Source: Brachionus rotundiformis | Taxonomy: Eukaryota; Rotifera; Eurotatoria; Ploima; Brachionidae | Assembly: GCA_016802295.1 (NCBI GenBank) | Contig: JAESIW010000180.1 | Location: forward strand, 3,889,975-3,953,974 | Direction of reading: 5' to 3' | DNA length: 64,000 bases | In this document: positions 46,747 to 60,180 of the stretch, piece by piece | Position numbering within the stretch: the stretch's first letter is position 1 | Layout: each line of letters opens with the position of its first letter | The notes under the pieces: generated by a model | The model's input: only the letters and a program-made list of their open reading frames with translations | Database searches by the model: none | What the model was told of the DNA's origin: nothing | Translations under genes and position numbers: made by a program

Positions 46747-49700
46747 CTTTGTTATACATTTAGATAAATTTTTTTAAAAATTTAATCTAACATGAAACTA
46801 AAAAAATAGTTTAAAAATATTTTTAAATAGGATTTAATTAGAAAACCTAAAAATTAAATGAAAACTAAAAAAAGTATGCTAAGTGTTGTAGTCTTAAAAA
46901 GCTGTTTAATAACAAGTAAAATTATAAGAAAATAAAATATTTTTTATTGATTTTACTTTATAACAGTATTTTAAAAAGAGTCTTAAGTGATAAAAACTAG
47001 TCTGTCTAATTATTTTCAAATGATTAATGCTAATTTAAATCTCTTGACCATGTTCAAAGTAGAAAAAAATAATCTACAAAATACTAAATACAAAATAAAA
47101 GATTTATTATAAATAGAAAATAATATTTTATTCATAAATTGATAAATTAGCCTCTGAATACAGAATATTTGAGTTAAATAATAAATATATCTAAATCACT
47201 AACAGCGTTTGGCTTCTTTATATGTTTTTAATTAAAATTTTGCTCATAAAAATAATTTTTTTTCTCAAGTTTGTGAGCATTTCATGACGGATACTTTATT
47301 CCTAATTTAAATTTAATTAATTAGCTTTTATTTTTTTGAGACTAATTTCTAATTTTTCCAAAACAAGAAAAAAATAACAGCAAAGGTATCAAAATTGAAT
47401 TATTTAGTTCCGAAAATAGGAATATATTGATTGTCAAATGAAAAAAATGAAAATATGTCCAAAATTTTATTATGATTAGTCGTATTTTTAATCATTTAAA
47501 TGACTAGCTGAAATATGGTTCAGAGAATAGAACTCTATTTCTATTTTTAAAGCTTCAAGCTTAACAAAAATTAATAAAAATCATAATAATGATTTTTTTC
47601 GGAATTGACAAATTTAGAATTCCCGAGGCTGTTTGACAATATTTTACTGCAATTTGTCAAAAAAGATATTTATATTAGAAAAAAAAAAAATTTTATTAAC
47701 TTAGAAAAAAATTGTCCCAAGCATAAAATTAGATACTTGAATGTGTTTTTATTTTGTTTTATCAACATGCAACTAAACTGAGATCAGCCTAATCCTGATT
47801 TATCTTTTATAATTCAGTGTGGCTAAGAGCTTATAGTATTTTCGCTAATATCAATTACTTTGAAGCATGTCACTCAATTTAATAATAATTGTAATAATAA
47901 CATTATCGTTCTTTTTCTTATCAACAAAGACTTTTCAATCTCTATCAAGAATTTTCCAATTATACGTTATACTTAATAAAATACTAAATGAAAAATTAAA
48001 ATTGCCTTAAATTTTTCAATTTTATAAATATTTTTTTTAGAAAATTTAAAGAGAAATTTTAAAAGATTCATCATTTTATTTGGAATACAAATTTTGTCTA
48101 AGGGCTCTATTCACCAACCTTACGACTTAACAAGAATCTAATCTGGCATGATGATGAAAATTCAGTCAAAGTTTCAATAAAATATTTTATCGATTATTTT
48201 ATTTCCTCTTATTTAAAACAAATTCTTTTCTTAAATAAAGAAAATATATGAAATAACATGCCTTTACTTTATTACATAAAAGCATAAAAACAAAATTTAT
48301 TATTATTTAGATTTTGATATAAATTCGGTACAAGCAAATTCAATTAGAAAAAAAATCACTCACCTGCAAACAATTTTACATTTTGTTTGAAGAAGATTTG
48401 GTCTTTCTTTTTTGAAATTAATAAAAAATTTATGTAAAAATTATTAGATTAGATGATAAGTAGAGGTTTTAGGTTAAATTTTTATTTCATTACGTAACAT
48501 ATTAATTATACGAAGATTAAAATTAAATTATTAAGATCACTTCGTATTTTTAATTCAAAATAATTTCTTGCTCCATTATTTTAGAAAAATTACTTAATAA
48601 AAAACAGAAAAAGAAATTTATGATGGGAAATGCCATCAATAAATCACGATTTGAGGCTTTGTTTTTAAACTTTTAAATTTTTTTTATTAATTGCATTTAG
48701 ATGAAATATACTTGGAGGAAAATTTTGATGAAAATAATCTGAATACTTGCCAACAAAAATAATATAATTTTTTATTAAGAAGAAATGAAATAAAAGCAAT
48801 TTAGCTTGGGAAATGGAAAAAATTCGATCACAATAATTGTCTTAAATTCTAATTGTCCGTTAATGAATATTTTGCTCTAATTTATTAAGAATAACTTTTT
48901 ATTTACATATTCGAAAGAGTATTGATAATTTTATGATAGATATGAATTTTCAAGCATCGTTGTGCAATATCAAAATTTTTTTTATTAAATTTAATTCCTC
49001 TTAGTGGGATATTTCCAATTTGAAATGCCAACTAAAATTGATTTTACAATTTAATTAAAATAAAGCATCCCAATATTTTCCTTTTTTTCAAATAAATAAT
49101 TAAAAAATTTACCTATTTAATGTATTTTTAAACAATAATGAGAATTTTATTTTTTTAATTGATTATTTTTAGCCTACATAAACAGCTTTTAGAATAAATT
49201 CTTCAATTTACTAGAAAACTGTTGAAAATATAATCTAATTTAAAAAGAATTAATAGAATCATGAACAAAATATTTGTTCAAAAATAATAAATGATATATA
49301 AAAATAGATATTTTGTCATTTAAAGACATCTGATGAATATGAGCTCGGATTTCGCTTATTTAATTTACTCAAAATTCATTTTATTTATTTAGTCATTTAT
49401 ATTAGTTGATAAAAATCAAGCAAAAAATAGCTTTTGTGAGTCTAATAACTTGGCAGCGTTTATATCACGAACGATCGAGTGAGCAATTTTCTAATGATCT
49501 TTAGACACTGAGAATTGGAAAAAAAATAAAACAAATTATTTCAGTATATTGTTGCAAAAAAAACTAATCAAAATATACAAATCGAATTTCATTCAACTTG
49601 CATGTTTACAGAAGGAACCCATATTCCCATTTTTATCGAATTTCTCAAATTTAATATAACTTAATTGCGTTTTTTCTTCAATATAAAAAAAAATGAACCT

Positions 49701-52264
49701 AAATAGAAAATCAATAAAATATTAAAAATCAACAACTTTAATAAAGGCCTCGGTTTTTAAAACTTTAGATTATTTTTCTTTTATTTTTTTTAAATTTAAA
49801 ACCCTAGAATTGAAAAAAAAATTTTTTTGAATCAAAGCTCTCAAGATCCATTAAAAAATCGGATCAGTTAATTTTAATTAACTAAAGATCAAGAGATGAA
49901 AAACGGAAACAAAATTTAATCTATACCTGGTTATTTTGGCTGCTCATTTTTTCAAGGATTTTGCTCAAAACACTCAAAAATAGTTATAAAACCAAAAAGT
50001 ATTTATAAAAATTAGATAGTTCAATTTAAATGCCAAAAATGTCTAAAAATTGTCCCCTGAGTGCTGAGGCTTCAATTGTGTGTTTCACCTTTATTTAATT
50101 TTTTTGTTTATCAATCAACTAAATTGCTCTTAATTATAAACAAAACCACTTACCAGTTGTACCAGTCACATAATCGTTGTAACAGTATCTAGTACTTAAA
50201 ATAGTTTGAATCGTATTAAAAATACCTTTGGGTTCTATTTAGACTTTCAGGCATTCACATTAAAATTTTAGATAAATATCGAAATGATTAAAAAATCAAA
50301 TCTTGAGTTAATTATTGTTAAAATGCGTCATAGTAATTATCGATCAACTTATAAAATATTCAAATCATTTTTATTTTTAGCCGAGCTGAACATTGGTAAA
50401 ATTCTCAAAGAAACAAAAGAACATCAAAATTAAATCCAATATATCCAAGATACAATTTTTCACTTTGATTCTAATAATTCTTAATTAAAAGCGACTTAAA
50501 AATAAATAATATAATTTATTGAAATTTTATAAAAATCACCTTCATAAATTACAACTGATAATAAAATTATACTTGTTGGATTATAAAGATTTTTTAGATA
50601 AAAGAATTACTTATCGACAACTTAGCCACGGTCTTGGATAAAATAAACAATCAAAAATATTACAAATATTCTATTAATTTTTTGAAAATTCTTTAATCTA
50701 GTTCATATACAAAAAAGTTAAATTAGAAACTTGACACCCATTTTAAGAAAGGAAATAGGCTAAATGCAAGGAATTATCGTTTGGTCTCTCTTACATGTGG
50801 TATTTGCACGATTCTTGACAGTTTGCTCAAAGATAAGAGGATTCGGATCATGTTCATGCCAAAAAGAGATCCCAATACTGAACCCTGAGACACTCATGGT
50901 ATTATTATTTTTGACTCTATTATTTTTAATATTTATAAATTACCTTTCGACTCGTTCAGTTAATAAATGTAAGAAGTATGCCCATGATACTAAAGTTTTG
51001 TCTGTAATTAAAAGTTCACAAGATAATATTGTACTTCAAAAAGATATAGACTTGATTTCAAGCTGGTCACTTACTTGGTAACTGGATTTGAATATCGAAA
51101 AATGCAGTGTAATGCATGTTGGCTCAAAAAATCCTTGGTTTAACTATATCATTTTTAGCAGATATGGTACAAGGAATTTACCTAGAACAATTCTTGAAAA
51201 AGATTTAAGTATTTATATTCAAAATGAGTTGGAATGGACTAACCAAGTAAAATATTGCACGAGTCGTGGAAATCGTATTTTGGGTATGATTTGAAAAAGT
51301 TCTTGGTTAAACTTCATTTAGGGTTTGCCATAAGTTAATGTTGTCCATTTATTGAAAAAATATTTCAGAATGACAAAAATAGTCCTTTCACTTCGAAAAT
51401 ATGACTATTCGAATAGACTGAAAAGTGGAGACTTAATCCAACTTTTTGAAATTATAGATACAGATATGAAATTATCAATTTTGAAAATGGTATAAATTTT
51501 TCTCGAAATCGGTCGTATAGCTTAATTTGGTTTATGCAACTTAAATAAAAATTCTATTTATATTTTCTGAAGACAGAAATGTTTCCTTTTTAAAACTTGT
51601 TAGAGAATCGATAAAATAATTTTTATGTTTTTTAATAATTAAAATAGAAATGACCTGAAAAATGAATTTAATTAAGAATTAAGAAATTTTTTTAAGAAAA
51701 TATACCATGTTGATTTAGAAATTTAATAAAATTGAAAAATACTGGTTCTAGGTTAAGTATTCAATTAAAAAGAGATAAAAATGAAAATTTAGAAAATTTT
51801 TATTTTTTTAATTGATTTAGAAGAAGAAATTTATAATTAATATATAAATTAAATTGATTGTATTCAATTCAAAAAAAAAAAAACATAAAAAAATTAGGCA
51901 TTATATTTTAATCTTTATTTAAGCTGAAAATTCACAACTAATTTATTCCAAGATAATTTTTAAAATAACTTTGGATTTAAGCTAAATATAAAATAGAGTG
52001 ATCTAATAACCTTTTTTATAGCTTTAACCGAATGGTTTTACATAGAATAGATAATAAAAAAAAGTCAATAAAAATTTGAATTTAAAAAAAAATTTATAAA
52101 ATCATAGCTATTTCGTTAATTTTTGTGTAACATTTGATTATTAAAAAAAAATTTTGACTGACATTATAAAACCCCAAAACTCGATTAGTCTTTATAAATT
52201 TTTCGACATTTGAAAATAAATTGATTGATTTGTGTTTTTTTACACCTTTAGCTTAGGCTTTGTC
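46747..52264. other. AT-rich gene desert
   Basis: About 5.5 kb between the GPCR-like gene and the CKAP5 3' end. The only recognisable content is the reverse-transcriptase relic at 50735-51500. The rest is AT-rich sequence with homopolymer runs. Confidence 0.6.
50735..51500 (+). mobile_element. Non-LTR retrotransposon reverse-transcriptase relic (CR1/Jockey-like)
   Basis: Frameshifted pieces line up with LINE reverse transcriptase in the right order: KKGNRLNARNYRLVSLT (about 50745), FLIFIN near 50930, KKYAHDTKVLS near 50975, DIDLISSWSLTW, then IEKCSVMHVGS near 51095, LEKDLSIYI, LEWTNQVKYC, GNRILGMI, and a downstream block with RLKSGDLIQLFEII near 51430. The catalytic YADD reads YAHD, there is a stop after SSWSLTW, and the segment between finger and palm is deleted. 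It is inactive, with no target-site duplication or tail identified. Confidence 0.85.
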
Positions 52265-55200
52265 TCATCGTCGAACATTCTTAATCAATTCAAATCGACG
52301 TCTGTATTCTTCCAACAAATCTTCTGGTGGAGTTTGAATGTAATTTGTTGCGCTTGTGTTGGTATTCGTGGTTGCTTGAGTATTTGGTTGATTTGTCTGG
52401 TTCTGAAGCGAATTATGTTCACTTGAGTTTTCAATAAACTTCTAAAAATTTATTAAGTAGAACATTTATTTTTATTTTTTAAATTTTAACTCACATTCAC
52501 CTTCATGTCCAATTGTTTAAGATCGCTCATTTGATCAGACTTAATAAAAATTATTTATCATTTTTTAATAAGATAAAAGTTAAAAAAAAATGCAGCATTT
52601 AAAAAATACATATTTTTAATAAGAGAAAAATTTGAAATTTATTTTTAAGCACTTCAAGTTATACCAATGTCAAAGCTAATTTTTTAAATTCAAAAATAAG
52701 TGTCTAATTAAGTTAGTGAACTGATTAGTTTAGTAAAGCATTTGAAGATTTAAAAGCTAATTTTTGAGCTATGATAGTATTTTTTTTTGTTTTAATTAAA
52801 TACCTCATCATCAGCCGGCTTGCTGAATCTGTGCACAGGCTGACACAACAAGTTTTAATTTAATTTAATTGTAAAAAGTTAAAATTTACCTCTGTGCGTG
52901 ATCTAGTATACTTTTTCTTTAAATCTTTGACTAAATCCAAATATCGTTCAGGTTTGATGGAACTCTCTGATTCATTTGTGCCCGACTTGAAGCCTGTATT
53001 TGGCTGGTACTTTTGGAACAAGCGAGCTGTGCTCGAATGTCCCGCAGTTCGGTTCTCTTCATTGTTAATTGTTCTCAAATTGTTTTCATCATTATCATTA
53101 TCATCGTCATCCAAATTATTCAAATTTGTTTTAGACTTCCAGTCATTTATTGTCTTCATTATGTCATCAACATTTCTGGTCCCGGTTTTAAAGTCTTAAA
53201 AATAAAATTGAATAAGAATTTTTTATTTTTTTCGTATTTCTTTTACCAGTGGACTCTGGCGAGGATTTCATTTTTAAATTAGAAGAGGAAGTAGATGAAG
53301 TTGAAGATGATGAAGGTGACTTGGTGCGTTCTATTTCAATTCTTTTCAGATTCTCTTCAATAAATGCCTGCAAATGTCCAGATGATTTTTTAAAGTATTT
53401 ATCACAATCGAAATCGGGATTTTGTGTCTTAAAGTCATACAATTCGTTCAAACCTTGATTGCTGGTTTCACTATCTACAATTTTTCTAAGTATTAAACTT
53501 AATTGATTGCTCAATTGAGTTTGACCAAGAGGCGATGTCGGCTTTTTGGGAGATGTGTAAGTTTGAGTTTTGTTTTGAATGTTAACTTTGTTTGAGCTAA
53601 ATCCAAAGTTGTTGGTTACTTGACTGGTACCATGATTTGAGTTATTGGACAACTGAAATCCATTCTTGAACAATTTCATTATATAGATTTTAATTTCGGA
53701 ATCGTCCGGCACATTTATTGCGTTTAGGTCGTCGATTATTTGAGCTTGTTTAGCCTTAGCCAAGTGGAAAACAAGGGTCTTGACTGTGCGAAGCGGCAAG
53801 TCGGACGATTTTCCGGACCAAGAGCTTGACGGATACATCTTCAAAAATGAATGTATTTCATTTAATACTTTAGAAGTGTCGATTTGTTGTATAAGAGCTT
53901 CGTTGATTTGCGATGGTCCGGAATTGTTGGACGAAGATTGTGGTGACAAGCGTCTTATTTGACGCCAAATGCATTTCATGACCAGTTCAAGATATTTTGT
54001 GCATGATTTTTGACTTAAATCACACGAATCTGTCAATAGTCTGACTAATGAACAGAAGCAATTTGTTTGATTAGATGTTTCCAATAGCTTGAGCATTACC
54101 AAATTGATTGCTCGCACCAATTGATCACCATCTGAGTATTTGCTTAATCTTTCGTCGGTCATCAAAGACAACAAGCTGTCGAACAAAGACTGAAGAGACT
54201 CAACATTTGCTGATTTTCCAAGGCCGCTTTCAAACAAATCCATCACACAATGAAGGATACCTTAATTAAATCATATTTAAATATAAAAATCATTTTTTTT
54301 TATTTAAAAGTATATTTAAAAAATTTATTCAAAAGAAAAATTTTTAATTTAAAAAATTATTTGACTTGTTTGAACATATTAAAAATTTGTAGAGAAATTG
54401 CTTAGATCTTAATAAAAAATATATATGGAGAAAAATTGAGTAATAATAGATTTTATATATTCGAGTTTGAAAAAGGAATCATAATTAAATAACTTTTAAC
54501 AGAACAAAAATTGTTGCATCTCTTTACCAAAAATAATTTTTCTGGTGTAGATAAAAGACAAAAAGTAAAGCATCAATAAGGCTTAATTTGATTATTGATT
54601 TTGTTTACCTAAAAAAAAGGTAAATATTTTAAACTTAAGAAAATAAAATTTTTATTTTTGGTAAAAAAGATAAATACCATTTATCAATTAAAAAATTTAG
54701 ATTATATTTAAATTTAAATTAACTTTTTAAAAAATAATTATTTGATTAAACCATGGTATTATTATGTAAACAAAACTTTTTTAAATTTTTTTTTTATAAA
54801 TCAATTTTTTTTTAAATATTTTTAACTTATTTACTTTTTTTAAAGTCTTATTTAATCGAGTAAAAATTCTCAAAATTTGCGCTTCATTTAGACATTTTTA
54901 ACTACTGTTATTAAAAATTTATTTAAAATCTTTTCATAGATCTATTTTTTTGATCTATATACAAATAAATCAAACTTACTTTTGTAAAGCTTGAATACCA
55001 TTTCAATGGGAAATGTTTTTCCTTCTAAATAAATTCTGTTCGCTACGGCTATCTTCATTGCAACTGTGTTCAAAAAATTATCTATGTGTGGTACAAAAAG
55101 TTGTTTTTTCTCCTTGTCTTTGATGACAACATCGATTTGAAGCAAATTTTGTATACTTATCTCTAAATTTGAATGGGAAATGTGTGTTATAACAAGTTCA

Positions 55201-58200
55201 ATAGCCTCTTTGCAATCTTGTGTCTCTTTTAACTTGGTAATAGGATATGTTGGTAGATTTTTGCGTGGTGGTGGCAAGTCAATTGGCTTATTTAGCAAAT
55301 CATCCAAGTCTTTCTGCGAGGTTAGCTTGACCGAAATGACTGGGTCTCTCTCATCATCGTCATCTTTGATGTCAAGAGAAAATTCGCCTTTGACTTTGGG
55401 CAAAGGCCTGTTGGAAGACGGGGACACAATTTGTTGAGTAAGCGATTGTCCTTTGCGCGGTGTAGTGCTGTATTTAGCCGTGACTCGGCCGTTCGAACCG
55501 CCAGATGGTGGTTTTTCATCCACTGGTACCGAGGCTTGGGGCAGTGCCATTTGGGTCATGTTCGATTTGGATACTGGTAGCTGTGGCATCGGTGGCTCTT
55601 GATTTTTACTCTCTTTATGTGCGTCTTTTTGACCCAAACCTCCACTAGCTGAAGATCTTACACCGGCACTCTTTGCTGACCGCTTTATTCTTTCATCAAG
55701 CATACTCTGGTCTTTTTCGTTCAACTTTCCAATATATTTGTAGACCGGATCACCAACAATCTGATAGGCAATTGTAATTGCATTAAGAGCAGCATTTCTG
55801 ACGCCATTGTCGCGGTCGCCGATCTGTTTGGCTATTTCTTTCAGACTGCCGCTTGGATTAAATTGGTTAAGGCCTTGACTCTCGATCATTAAGCCCAATT
55901 CGTCCAAACACTCTGCTCTTTGGCGAGCGTTTTTGGATGCCAGGCCTTGTAATAAAAAGTTAAATACTTTAACTGGCGAATAGACCAAAGCTATTTGCTT
56001 GATTATTGATCTAAAGCCTTTTCGTATTGGATCTTTGGGGTCGCCTAATTTTCCTATAAAATAGGGAATGAACGCATTGGCCTCATAATCGCTTAGATGG
56101 TAGTTTTTAACATTTAAAAGCATGTTGAACAAAGATACCATGTAATCAATAGCTTTGAGAATTACGGTCGGATTTGTTTCAAAAAATCTAAGAGTTAACC
56201 AGCGAAGTATTAGGTCCAAATTGGTTAGAGTTGCGTCTGGCAGCTCGTCAACCGCTTTGGTCAATGTTTGCAGAGCTATTATGTGATATTTAAAATCATC
56301 ATGAAACAATTGAGTCAAAAGAGTTCTATTGAACCCGGCAGTGTCCATTTGTTGTTTTAATAAATCAATGTAATCTTTCCTGGGAACATCAAAGTTCCAT
56401 TTAAGAGTTTTGAGCGACTTTTCGTCATCCATTCTTTTTGTTTTATTCGAAATCTGCATAATTGGTCCAAGATCCTCATCATCACCACCTTTTTTTTTAG
56501 AACTGGCAGATACGGTTTTTTTGTCAGCCTTTTCTTCTTTTTCCTTCTTGGCTTTTTCTTCTTTGGCTTTGGCAGGCTCTTTTTTTTTCTCGACTCGTGT
56601 CGGCGATTCTTCCAAAGACTCTTCAGGCGAGTCGGCATACAAATCTTTTCTCTCTGCTGGTTTGGTTATTTTGGGCCCAGTACTGGCTGGTTTTGGTGCA
56701 GGAGCCTGTTTGGCAGAGTATTCTGCGCGAGCTTTTTCGACCAAAGGTTGAATTATGTTCACCGAAGTTGGCTTTAATTTTTGCATCACCCGGATTAGAT
56801 CATTTGGACCAAGTGCCATCATGATAGGCGTGATCAACTCTTGGGATTTAGTTCTAACTTCCGGGTTGCGATCTTCCACAAAGGCAAACACGCTCGGTAT
56901 TATCGATTTGAGTTCAGGTGGCATTTTTCCCTTACATTTTGGCAATGTTTGTGCCAACCAACCACAAAGCTCGGCTTTAATGTTTGGATTACTTGCCGAG
57001 GAAAATATTTCTGTCATTAGATCATTTTCAAAAAAGGGTCCAATTCCGCCACAATTCTCGAACCATGCATTCAAAGCTGATACTGCAGTTTTTCTCAATG
57101 CTTCCTTGCTATCCGACAAGGCTTGGATCATGCCGGGCGCCAGAATAGACACAAATCGTCTTCCCTGTGAACCAAGCGCAATGGCTAATTTTTCACATAT
57201 TTTTAGAGAAGCTGTTGCCAAAACTTTATTGGTATCTGTCAATCGCTTATTTAAATTAGCTGGAAAGTCACTTAAATTAGCCTCAATGAATTTATTTTCC
57301 CTTAAAATGACTTCAATCCTTTCCAAAGCAGCCTGTCTTTCCTTCCAATTTTTGTCATTTAACTGATTGATTAACTCTTCGGTCAACTGAGAACTTATAT
57401 CAGTTCTGGGTATGAGGGCTTCTTGTTGAAGCTGAGCTTGCATCGGATCGACTTCTTCTTCAGCATCAGGTTTGCCACCTGAAGATGCTGAGCTGGAATT
57501 GGGCACATTTTTGCCACGGATTGGCACTGGCGGCTTTTCACCTTTGACTTTATCAATTTCAGAATCGATCTGGTCCAATAGAGCTTGTTTTTCCTGCTCA
57601 AAAAATGATCTAAAGCTTGGACCAATATACATGTACACTGTGGCTATAAGTTGGATTGCGCCATTTCGGACACTGGCGTTGCTATTGGCCAAAGCACCTT
57701 TAATATGATTCAATATAAGTTTTACATCGCATCCTTGAAAGCCAAACTCTTTGATGGCCTGAGACAGCCATAGCAAGCAGTGTTCTTGATTTTTTGGATT
57801 TTTAGCCTCGAAAATTGATGGCAAAATTTGACTAACCACATAAAACAAAGTGCATTGTTCGGCTATTTTGGATAAAGCATTCTTGGCCTGTTCCGATGTC
57901 TTTACATCTCCAATTTTATCAGCAATGTCTGTGAGACAATAAGAGGCTGATCGTTGACTAAATTTAAAACCAACTTCCGCTACAGATGCTAAAAGTTCCA
58001 GTCTTTGCTTTAGCACTTGAAAGTGTGAGTCTTTGAAGCCGGGTTTTTTTGCCAAAATACGCACTATGATCTGAACAGGAGCTTCATCTGGTATCATTCT
58101 TTTAATACAGTTGTTGAGCGTTTCAATTGAGCTTTGTCTTTCCTTCCAATTTGAACTACCAAGACCATTAACACACTCGGCTCCGAACAATTCCAAGGCT

Positions 58201-60180
58201 TTCTCTTCAACAGTTTCTTGTGCCATGTCTGGCTCTTCAGGCACGCTTGGTTTCTTTTGCTCAGCACCAGCTTTGGTTTTTGTAGCTTGTTTAGACTCGC
58301 TTGATCCAGGCTTTTTTACAACAGGTTTTTTGTCCGCATTAGGCTTGACTGTTTTTGTTTCTGGAGGCTTTGTCTCAGCTTTAGCTGTTGCCGCTGGTTT
58401 TACTGGTGCAGAAGATGGAGCAGCCGCTTGACCAGCTCTGGGCTCTCCTCTTAAATTCAAAAGAATACATTTATCTGAATATTCTTTTATTTTTTCCATT
58501 TTAAGTGCTTCGATTTCACCGGCTAATTGGACAAAAATTTTCTCACCAAATCCTTTATGCACTGCACCAAGAGCTTCAGATGACGAGTCTCTAACACTCG
58601 GATCTGCTTCACTCAAATTCTTGATCAAAGGTGGCATGTATTGTTTGAGAACTTTTTTTGGTAGGGTACTTTGAGTACTCATGGCAAAACATTTTGCCAA
58701 AAAAAGAGCAACTTGCTGTCTAACTACGGGAGTTTTATGACCCAACAAGGTAACACATATTTCACACAGAGCCTCCAAACTTGTGGACGGATAAATAGCG
58801 TCGCATGCTTCGCGCAATGCTTCGACTATATTTGGTTTTTTCTCTTTGAATTTTTCCATTATAGGCTCAATACAAGTCAGCGCATATTTGGCAAAATCTT
58901 TTCTCAAACCACTAGCAATACCAGTAATGCATTTGGCAGCAATTATGACACAATTTATATTTGCGTCTTTGGCAACTATTTTTTTTAAATCAGACACTAA
59001 TTCATGATAATCTGTGACTTGGAGTCGCGGACTTTTGGCCAGTATTCCTTGCAGAGTGTCCAATGCTTCCTTTCGTTCTTGCCATTTTTTTGCCTCTAGT
59101 TTTTCCTTAAAATCCTTGGGCAGTTTGGAGAGTATTTCAACCGGATCCATTAGATCATACGGGTCCATGGATTCGGAAGCAGCCTCGCCTTCTCCATCCA
59201 CAGCGTCACCTCCACTACCACCACCACTGCCTCCATTCATTATTTTGTTTTCCATTTCTTGTTCCATTTTGGCCTTCAAGTCCTGTTGAGACCTCAAAAA
59301 GCGAGTTTGTCTCGGCTTTTCACCACTCACTGATTTGAAGCCCTCTTCTAATTCTTGCATCAATGTGGGCTTGATTCCTTGAAACTGAGGAAGTATGGCC
59401 TGGCCAACCCATCTGTACATTTCAATGGCCATTTGCTTTGCTTCATCTCTGACATTTTTATCTCTATCTTCCAGCAACTTGGGAATAAATTTGACTATAG
59501 GCTTTATCGGAAGTGTTTTTGAGCTAAATTCGCTAATTGCTCGACGCAATATTTCCAAACATGCTTGGACTATTTTGGGCTGTTTGTTTTCCAAGCCTTT
59601 AATCAATTCATCTTGGACAATTTCTTGCTTTTCTGCTTCTATGTACATTAAAATTATTTCGAACGCTTTCTCTTTTATCTTTGGCTTTCCGTTTATACAT
59701 TTTTGTATCAAGCCAGGCACAACCTCTCCAGCAGTTCTTTAAAAAATTTAAAATATATATTTTTTATTGTTGTTATATAATAAATTTTGGAATTTATTTT
59801 CTTATAAGAAACAAATTTTTAGAATATGCTTTCAAAATTTTTAAGTCATTTCATTTAAGTAATATAATGACTTTATTTACTTGGCAGCCGCTGGTATGTT
59901 TTCAACATAGGCTAGGACAGCGTCCAGAGCTTTGTCTTTGGCCACTTCGTTTGAGTCTACGACAAATTTTTTCACCAAGCCCAAGTAAGCGGAATAGACG
60001 GGATTTTTTGGATCATCAGCGCGACCAAATAATTTACAACACTCCTCATAGCCCTCAACTCGAGCTTTCCAATTCTTGGAATTTAAATTAGCCAATATTT
60101 TTAAAATTTAAGTCTTAACCAACCTTATGTTCACATTTGTCTTCGGTGGAAAGCTTTTTCCAGTCGTTTTCATCAGTCAT
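52265..60180 (-). CDS. CKAP5: XMAP215 / CKAP5 (ch-TOG) microtubule polymerase
   Basis: Eight exons: 60180-60124, 60074-59881, 59736-54980, 54260-53247, 53194-52890, 52839-52804, 52539-52495 and 52441-52265. They give 6,585 nt and 2,194 aa (human about 2,030), every junction in phase. The family binds tubulin through TOG domains and speeds growth of microtubule plus ends, at centrosomes and spindles. The N-terminus WKKLSTEDKCEHKNWKARV matches the family. Five TOG arrays are seen, with signatures NWKARV (TOG1), KKWQERKEAL near residue 302 (TOG2), SSNWKERQ (TOG3), DKNWKERQAAL (TOG4) and LKWNFDVPRKDY (TOG5), separated by Lys/Ser/Pro-rich linkers. The C-terminal helical domain (SILHCVMDLFES, ELVMKCIWRQIRRL) and RYLDLVKDLKKKY follow. 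The last exon ends EEYRRRFELIKNVRR, like the family's closing helix. Exons 6 and 7 are only 36 and 45 nt. Confidence 0.95.
54261..54979 (-). other. Long intron of CKAP5
   Basis: 719 bases between the TOG5-containing exon and the C-terminal domain exon, with a GTAAGT donor. It is nearly all A/T and I see nothing inside it. Apart from the 264-nt intron 52540-52803 and the 144-nt intron 59737-59880, the other introns of this gene are 49-53 nt. Confidence 0.6.

Noticed and set aside
57111..59289. Several 70-200 codon frames on the + strand opposite CKAP5
   Set aside because: They are antisense shadows of a well-supported coding exon.
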